In this document: positions 8,006-11,876 of the stretch, in pieces
Layout of the letters: each line of letters starts with the position of its first letter
Position numbering within the stretch: position 1 is the first letter of the stretch
Assembly: GCA_048885185.1 (NCBI GenBank)
Contig: JBHLQC010000034.1
Location: 1 to 11,876, forward strand
Direction: 5' to 3'
DNA length: 11,876 bases
DNA from: Hermodarchaeum sp048885185
GTDB taxonomy: Archaea; Asgardarchaeota; Hermodarchaeia; Hermodarchaeales; Hermodarchaeaceae
The notes under the pieces: generated by a model
Database searches by the model: none
Told to the model about the DNA's origin: nothing
Seen by the model: only the letters and a program-made list of their open reading frames with translations
Translations under genes and position numbers: made by a program

Positions 8006-8082
8006 CTGAAAAACGCTAGAACTGTACAAATCAAGAAGGAAAATCTACTGCAGGCTAGATTGAGGAAGCAGTGATGGTTACA

Positions 8083-8736
8083 TCATTTCGATTTCTTAGA
8101 TTTTGTCTTTGAGTCCATTCGATCGATTGCTTTCGAACTTGTTTTTTCCTTTCGAGTTTGCCATTCAACTGTGAAAAGCTGGGCATAGTGGATGGGTACT
8201 CCGACATCGAGCAGGTGTGTTATGATCTCGTCTTGCGTTTTGCCTTCCTTGGATAGTTTGCTTGAAATGTTGAAGGTGAACTCTTTCAGTTCCCAGGGAT
8301 AGACGACCCATGCTTCGGTGCGAACGACGTAAAAGTCGGGTACTAGCTTGGTCCATGGTTTCATATGTAATGTAGCTGTACGTGGGTTCTTGTATCCCCG
8401 TTTATCTAGGTGGTCAAGGGCTGCAATTAGACTATCACCCGTGTCTGAAATGTCATCTACGAGTAGGGGAGATTTCCATTGCATATCTTTGGGGAGGCTT
8501 TGACTAATTCGAGGTTCGACATCACGGGCATATATTCCGCGATACAGGTCCACTTTAACGTTGGCAGTTTCTCGGGTGAAAAAGAGGTCTGACAGAATTC
8601 GTGCTGGGATCCATCCTCCCCTAGCGACACCTACTACAACGTCAGGGCGGAATCCTGAATCCATTATCTTCTCGTAGAGTCGAAAACACAGCTCGTAGAG
8701 TCGTTCCCACCAGACGAACTCGTACGTGATTGCCAT
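8083..8736 (-). CDS. Purine-type phosphoribosyltransferase
   Basis: A type I phosphoribosyltransferase of 217 residues, close to archaeal xanthine/hypoxanthine-like enzymes (COG2236). These join a free purine base to PRPP for salvage. The PRPP loop is LLVDDISDTGDSL at 91-103, with the two acidic residues followed by the Thr-Gly. The pyrophosphate loop is VARGGWIPAR at 37-46. WVVYPWE at 143-149 is the base-recognition motif common in this group. The last 25 residues form a Lys/Ser-rich tail not needed for the fold. The ATG has no SD, but a TATAAA box lies 25 bases upstream, so the message is probably leaderless. It may act on bases derived from compounds taken up by the BMP importer in the same window. 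Which purine it prefers cannot be read from the sequence. Confidence 0.9.
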   Translation of the reverse strand: MAITYEFVWWERLYELCFRLYEKIMDSGFRPDVVVGVARGGWIPARILSDLFFTRETANVKVDLYRGIYARDVEPRISQSLPKDMQWKSPLLVDDISDTGDSLIAALDHLDKRGYKNPRTATLHMKPWTKLVPDFYVVRTEAWVVYPWELKEFTFNISSKLSKEGKTQDEIITHLLDVGVPIHYAQLFTVEWQTRKEKTSSKAIDRMDSKTKSKKSK

Positions 8737-8758
8737 ACTGCTAGGTATCTATCTGGTC

Positions 8759-8764
8759 TATAAA
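8759..8764 (-). promoter_or_regulatory. TATA box of a leaderless phosphoribosyltransferase transcript
   Basis: The minus strand reads TTTATA within GCTTTATAGACC. Its centre is about 25 bases from the A of the ATG, the normal archaeal TATA-to-start distance, so transcription should begin at or next to the start codon. This agrees with the lack of any SD. Confidence 0.7.
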
Positions 8765-8811
8765 GCTTATCGTCAAAACGCTCCTAAATGGAGGAGCAGG
8801 AGTGAAAGCTT
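8763..8811. promoter_or_regulatory. Nested palindrome between divergent promoters
   Basis: A perfect inverted repeat, GCTCCT (8780-8785) and AGGAGC (8792-8797) with six bases between, lies nearly at the centre of two AAGCTT palindromes at 8763-8768 and 8806-8811. The left AAGCTT overlaps the phosphoribosyltransferase TATA box. The right one is 30 bases upstream of the TATA box for the winged-helix gene. This is a good candidate operator controlling both genes. Confidence 0.45.
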
Positions 8812-8841
8812 TGGCACTGTAATTTGATTCGAAGGACTATG

Positions 8842-8847
8842 TATAAA
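8842..8847 (+). promoter_or_regulatory. TATA box for the winged-helix gene
   Basis: TATAAA within CTATGTATAAAGGG. Transcription would start near 8870, giving a leader of about 13 nt before the proposed TTG start at 8883. Confidence 0.6.
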
Positions 8848-8882
8848 GGGATAGATTTCTAAGATGTTGCTGGCTGGAAATA

Positions 8883-9371
8883 TTGACAAGGAACGCTAAT
8901 CCCGACGATCCAGAAGAAAAACAAGAACAAGCGGAGAGTCAGGATGAGTCCGAGTTGCGAGAGAAACTGGAAGATATTTCGTCTAGACTCGCTCGGATTG
9001 AACGCGTTCTCGCCCGAATTGAACCGGAGATGGGAGAATTCCAGCAATCAACTCGCCTAATCCGAGAAGGGATGGACTTCTATGGTTCACTCTTTAATAT
9101 GATGGGTCGTTTTTCAGGGCGTCAACGACTGGCGAAACGATTCCCTGAAATCGGGAAGGATGAAATCGGACGGCTCGTTGTAGAAGCCCTTGAACCGGGG
9201 AAACCAATGAATGTGAGTCAACTCACAGCAGCCGTGAGACGGGAACGGGGAACAGCTTCACGTCGGATTGTACGGGAGAGAATTCAGCGATTACAAGAAC
9301 TTGGAATTCTCAAAGAATCACACAGCGATAAGAAAGCCACCTACTACAAACTCGCTGAAGACATATTCTAA
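8883..9371 (+). CDS. Coiled-coil winged-helix DNA-binding protein
   Basis: A probable transcription regulator of 162 residues; no closer family is recognised. Residues 1-20 are acidic and disordered, about 20-60 form a charged heptad-like helix suited to dimerisation, and about 92-162 match a winged helix: helix 1 DEIGRLVVEALE, helix 2 NVSQLTAAVRRERG, a basic recognition helix SRRIVRERIQRLQELG, then the wing KESHSDKKATYYKL. The start is uncertain. TTG at 8883 keeps the acidic tail and suits the TATA box at 8842; the next in-frame ATG (residue 50) would remove the coiled coil. No clear SD is present. It is read divergently from the phosphoribosyltransferase gene across a palindrome, which suggests it may regulate itself and that gene. 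A terminator-like hairpin follows. Confidence 0.82.
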   Translation: MTRNANPDDPEEKQEQAESQDESELREKLEDISSRLARIERVLARIEPEMGEFQQSTRLIREGMDFYGSLFNMMGRFSGRQRLAKRFPEIGKDEIGRLVVEALEPGKPMNVSQLTAAVRRERGTASRRIVRERIQRLQELGILKESHSDKKATYYKLAEDIF

Positions 9372-9378
9372 CGGTAAA

Positions 9379-9402
9379 TGACCGATTTTCTGGTCACTTT
9401 TT
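9379..9402 (+). terminator. Terminator after the winged-helix gene
   Basis: TGACC at 9379-9383 and GGTCA at 9392-9396 form a 5-bp stem with an eight-base loop, followed by CTTTTT, seven bases after the stop codon. The stem is short, but the T-run fits archaeal termination. Confidence 0.5.
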
Positions 9403-9408
9403 CACAGA

Positions 9409-9416
9409 TACTATAT
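9409..9416 (+). promoter_or_regulatory. TATA-like box for the 116-residue protein gene
   Basis: TACTATAT lies 42 bases before the ATG at 9455. Predicted transcription from about 9439 leaves a leader of about 16 nt containing GGTGAGAT as ribosome binding site. Confidence 0.45.
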
Positions 9417-9454
9417 GTTCTCTGACCACACTAGTATAGCTTGGTGAGATATAC

Positions 9455-9805
9455 ATGAGCGACAAAGACCAAGAGTCAAAATCGACAGATGCTGAGGAAT
9501 TACGTGAAATTCTCGGAGCCGTTCAAGAAACCATTCCACAACTCATCGGTTCTCTCGTCAAATCCATTTATTCACCAGACGTGGCAAAAAACATAGCTGA
9601 ATCCGTAGGGATTCTCTACTCCGACTTGAAGAAGCAGGGGATTCCCGATGAATTAGCTCTGGAAATGACCCGCAGTTACATGAGTATCCTCGACATTAAA
9701 GATCTCATTAGTGAAGGGATTAGTAAGGGAGCTAAAAGTGGGGATGTGGATGTTGAAGTTGAACGTGGCGTTCGTCGAAAAACCAAAGAAAAGGAAAAAG
9801 ACTAA
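9455..9805 (+). CDS. Small acidic helical protein, family not recognised
   Basis: A 116-residue soluble protein of unknown function. It has an acidic N-terminus (1-15), a long predominantly helical middle (15-95) and a basic C-terminal tail (GVRRKTKEKEKD). The segment at about 58-80 (LKKQGIPDELALEMTRSYMS and onward) resembles a stretch of the next plus-strand gene, so the two probably descend from a common small helical domain. No catalytic or metal-binding residues stand out, and there is no membrane segment. The ATG at 9455 has GGTGAGAT at a good distance. It follows the winged-helix gene on the same strand, but a terminator and a TATA-like box lie between them. A scaffold, adaptor or regulator role is possible but unproven. 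Confidence 0.8.
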   Translation: MSDKDQESKSTDAEELREILGAVQETIPQLIGSLVKSIYSPDVAKNIAESVGILYSDLKKQGIPDELALEMTRSYMSILDIKDLISEGISKGAKSGDVDVEVERGVRRKTKEKEKD

Positions 9806-9811
9806 GACCCA

Positions 9812-9889
9812 CAAGGTGAGCCCTGGGTGATTCCAATTGGATACTAAGATAACGACAAAAACCACCAGTTGGAACACCCAATCACCTTG
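9812..9889. repeat. 78-nt imperfect hairpin between the two related small genes
   Basis: CAAGGTGA (9812-9819) pairs with TCACCTTG (9882-9889). GGGTG (9825-9829) pairs with CACCC (9875-9879), TTCCAA (9831-9836) with TTGGAA (9869-9874), and TGG (9838-9840) with CCA (9865-9867). That is 22 paired bases around an A-rich 24-base loop. GTGAGCC (9817-9823) can instead pair with GGCTCAC (9889-9895), so the lower stem has two exclusive forms. No T-run follows, so it does not look like an ordinary terminator. It could be a regulatory RNA element, a processing site or a small mobile-element remnant. Confidence 0.7.
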
Positions 9890-9930
9890 GCTCACTGCTG
9901 CAGGATTTTGAACTGAGGATTGACAAGAAA

Positions 9931-10191
9931 ATGTCAGCTAGAATGATCTTAACTGCAATCCCTGGAGGATTAAGAATTCTGATTCGTTCTTGGAGGGCGA
10001 TGCGGTGGGGAAAACGGCAAGCCAATAAGAGTGTGAAAGTGTTTGAAAAAACCCTCCAAGAGCAAGGTCTCTCAGAGGAAGTAATCAAAGAACTTTCAGC
10101 TGTATATCAAGCTAATGCTGATTTTTTGTCAATTCGGGGTTTATCCCGATTAGCGATGCAAGCTGTCCGCTCGAGGTCCCGAAGTAAATAG
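9931..10191 (+). CDS. Small basic helical protein related to its upstream neighbour
   Basis: An 86-residue protein of unknown function. The N-terminal third is hydrophobic and basic (ILTAIPGGLRILIRSWRAMR), perhaps an amphipathic or membrane-touching helix, and the C-terminus is rich in Arg and Ser (RSRSRSK). Residues 42-64 align without gaps to residues 58-80 of the 116-residue protein (L, Q, G, E, E, Y and D shared, with several conservative changes), so a common helical domain is likely. The ATG at 9931 has only a distant GAGG (twelve bases away), and no TATA box is obvious. It may be co-transcribed with the preceding gene, with the 78-nt hairpin lying between them. ATG at 9943 is an alternative start. 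Confidence 0.65.
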   Translation: MSARMILTAIPGGLRILIRSWRAMRWGKRQANKSVKVFEKTLQEQGLSEEVIKELSAVYQANADFLSIRGLSRLAMQAVRSRSRSK

Positions 10192-10309
10192 CGAGCCGCG
10201 GACGCTCCTCAGTGCAGATCAGATCCGTCATCCGCCATGATGAGTGGCTCTGGTTAGGTGCATGTTCGTCATCGTCGACATCCGCAAGCTCAATGAATAG
10301 TGAAGTGTT

Positions 10310-10323
10310 CTCCCATTTAGGAG
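10310..10323. repeat. Small inverted repeat CTCC-N6-GGAG
   Basis: CTCC (10310-10313) and GGAG (10320-10323) flank six bases just beyond the end of the minus-strand membrane protein gene. Read on the minus strand it shares CTCCTAAATGG with the operator-like palindrome at 8780-8797. Confidence 0.3.
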
Positions 10324-10339
10324 TTTCCAAATCAGATGG

Positions 10340-10783
10340 TTAAGACTTCGAGCCCCTGACTAGTTCCTTGGTGATGGCGTTCATTGTAAGAACCGGTTTG
10401 ATATTGAGATACAGGATGATTATACCAACTAAGAACAAAATCAAACCTGCAACCTTTAACAAGAGACTATAAGGACCAAAGGTTACTTGCAGAATCAATG
10501 GAGCCAGCATTACTACGAATGCCCGGATGAGGTTGAAGAGTATTCGTAATTGGGTGTCTTTGATAATAATCACAGCTACCCAAAGAAGAATCAACAATAC
10601 AAGAAACACAGAACCTCCAATTGTGAGCCAGATAGTTTCCACAAGAACCAGGGGTAACAGAAGATTAGCGAAGACGACAAGCAACAGGATCACAATGATA
10701 AGGATAGTCCAATAATTCATCAGATTAGTGAATTTTTTCAAATCCATGGTCGCTTTGGTTAATCGTTCCATTAGATCAGACAT
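10340..10783 (-). CDS. Small four-helix membrane protein, unknown function
   Basis: A 147-residue membrane protein I do not recognise. A charged, helical N-terminus (MSDLMERLTKATMDLKKF) is followed by four hydrophobic segments, at about 24-46, 50-72, 83-101 and 106-126, and a short basic tail (ELVRGSKS). There are no conserved-looking polar residues inside the helices and no enzymatic motif. The ATG at 10783 is preceded by GGAGGA seven bases upstream, better than the TTG five codons earlier. It lies 56 bases downstream of the MtnA-type gene in the same direction, so the two may share a transcript, although a TTTAAG box at the end of that gene could give it its own promoter. Confidence 0.85.
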   Translation of the reverse strand: MSDLMERLTKATMDLKKFTNLMNYWTILIIVILLLVVFANLLLPLVLVETIWLTIGGSVFLVLLILLWVAVIIIKDTQLRILFNLIRAFVVMLAPLILQVTFGPYSLLLKVAGLILFLVGIIILYLNIKPVLTMNAITKELVRGSKS

Positions 10784-10839
10784 GATGAAATCCTCCAATT
10801 TCGTGCTCCTTCGTTGGATTTACCCTAAATGCCTTTCTC

Positions 10840-11874
10840 TTAAACCCAGTATTCAGATTGATTGACAAGTTTAGCTATCGAATCAACACTAATTTCGGTC
10901 AAAACACCTTGTTCAGTCATGAATCCTGTGACATATTTTGCAGGCGTTATGTCGAATATGGGATTAAGAGCATCAGTGTGTTCAGGGGCAATTTGCACAG
11001 GTCCAATCTCACCAGAAGGTAATTGACCTACAATGGTTCGTATCTCGTTGGCTGGGCGTTTTTCGATTTCGATTGCTTTCCCATTTTTACAATCAATATC
11101 AAAAGCGAAGGTTGGCGCAGCAACATAGAATGGAACATCATGGATGTGGGCGAGTACAGCTTTCTCATATGTTCCGATCTTATTGGCAACATCACCATTG
11201 GCAGCAATGCGATCGGCTCCGACGATGACGGCATCGATGAGGTTGTGATTGAAAAGATAACCACAAGCGCTATCGATGATTAGCTGGTGGGGGATTTCCT
11301 CCTGACGTAATTCCCAGGTAGTTAACCGACTTCCCTGGAGCCAGGGTCGCGTTTCCGACACGTATACCATGGCAACTTTTCCTGTTTTGAACCCGATGCG
11401 AATTACGCCCAAGGCTGAGCCTGAATCTTGTATTGCTAATGCTCCTGTATTACAATGTGTAAGGATTCGACTTTCAGGTTTGAGTAATTGTGCACCTTTC
11501 TCGCCCATGGTTTCTGTTGCCCAAATATCTGTCATCAGGATATGATGAGCTGCTTGGTCAACATTGGAGCGTATCGAGTGAATCGAATTTCCGTGTGAGG
11601 CAGCTTGAATGCAAAACTCTACTGCTGCACCTAATGTTACAGCAGTGGGACGCGCTTGGGCAATAATATGACCTGCTTCCTTTAGGTGTAAAAGAAATTC
11701 TTTCACCGAGTCAACTGAGATTTCGTGAGCTGCTTGAGCCATAGCAAAGGCACCAGCTACGCCAACCGAGCCGGCACCTCGTGTGACGAGATTAGTAATT
11801 GCCCTTGCTATGTCTCGCCAAGTTGGCAAGTTAATCACTTCGAACTTGAAGGGGAGCAATCGTTGATCAATCAT
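10840..11874 (-). CDS. mtnA: MtnA-type S-methyl-5-thioribose-1-phosphate isomerase (N-terminus cut by window edge)
   Basis: Isomerase of the MtnA/aIF2B-like family, which converts methylthioribose-1-phosphate to the ribulose form in methionine salvage; relatives act on ribose-1,5-bisphosphate or 5-deoxyribose-1-phosphate. Residues are numbered from the ATG at 11874. The catalytic Cys is in THCNTGALA (C141) and the catalytic Asp in GADRIAANGDVANKIGTY (D221). ETRPWLQGSRLT is at 174-185, and the family C-terminal NPIFDITPA is present. MtnA proteins usually have 10-20 residues before the DQRLLP motif, so the true start probably lies beyond the window. The loop that normally reads RGAPAIG is RGAGSVG here (32-38), and DETRP is SETRP. 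The family is certain; the exact substrate is less so. Confidence 0.87.
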   Translation of the reverse strand: MIDQRLLPFKFEVINLPTWRDIARAITNLVTRGAGSVGVAGAFAMAQAAHEISVDSVKEFLLHLKEAGHIIAQARPTAVTLGAAVEFCIQAASHGNSIHSIRSNVDQAAHHILMTDIWATETMGEKGAQLLKPESRILTHCNTGALAIQDSGSALGVIRIGFKTGKVAMVYVSETRPWLQGSRLTTWELRQEEIPHQLIIDSACGYLFNHNLIDAVIVGADRIAANGDVANKIGTYEKAVLAHIHDVPFYVAAPTFAFDIDCKNGKAIEIEKRPANEIRTIVGQLPSGEIGPVQIAPEHTDALNPIFDITPAKYVTGFMTEQGVLTEISVDSIAKLVNQSEYWV

Positions 11875-11876
11875 CT

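Noticed and set aside
8002..8019. CTAGC/GCTAG hairpin at the end of the DUF362 gene
   Set aside because: The stem is five bases, begins inside the stop region and has no T-run after it.
8864..8899. 11-codon upstream reading frame (MLLAGNIDKER) overlapping the start of the winged-helix gene
   Set aside because: Its ATG is only about 20 bases from the TATA centre, so the predicted transcript would start after it.
8882..9927. ATTGACAAG occurring just before or at the starts of both the winged-helix gene and the 86-residue gene
   Set aside because: A nine-base match is expected by chance, and it sits in different positions relative to the two start codons.
10238..10244. ATGATGA resembling box C of a C/D guide RNA
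   Set aside because: No box D (CTGA) or second box pair lies at a suitable distance downstream.
10112..10330. 72-codon minus-strand frame overlapping the end of the 86-residue gene and the following gap
   Set aside because: It starts at a TTG with no SD, overlaps a better-supported gene and resembles no family. The rest of the gap at 10192-10339 shows only the small inverted repeat.

Overview
The window looks like a piece of an archaeal chromosome, possibly Asgard-type (low confidence on the lineage). The evidence is archaeal TATA-like boxes instead of -35/-10 promoters, one phosphoribosyltransferase whose TATA box sits about 25 bp from its ATG (a leaderless transcript), a mix of genes with and without Shine-Dalgarno (SD) sites, and archaeal-type protein families. 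No tRNA, rRNA, CRISPR array, transposase or phage gene was found. No gap without a gene exceeds 300 bases.

Region 1 (1-5329, all minus strand) is a BMP-family ABC importer of the nucleoside type. In transcription order it encodes a membrane-anchored solute-binding protein, a tandem-domain ATPase and two permeases; the last permease runs off the left edge. The ATPase and both permeases are translationally coupled by ATGA and TAATG overlaps. A hairpin plus T-tract and a new TATA box separate the binding protein from the ATPase, so the binding protein is probably made in excess.

Region 2 (5519-6657, minus) holds a calcineurin-like metallophosphoesterase and a small four-helix membrane protein. 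Region 3 (6815-8005, plus) is a DUF362 protein with two 4Fe-4S motifs. Region 4 (8083-8736, minus) is a purine-type phosphoribosyltransferase, which fits with uptake of nucleosides or bases by the importer, although the two loci are not adjacent.

Region 5 (8883-10191, plus) is the least explained part. It has a coiled-coil winged-helix protein read divergently from the phosphoribosyltransferase across a nested palindrome, followed by two small proteins that share a helical segment and flank a 78-nt imperfect hairpin. I do not recognise these two small families.

Region 6 (10340-11876, minus) has another small four-helix membrane protein and, upstream of it, a MtnA-type sugar-phosphate isomerase with a variant substrate-loop sequence, whose N-terminus is cut by the window edge.
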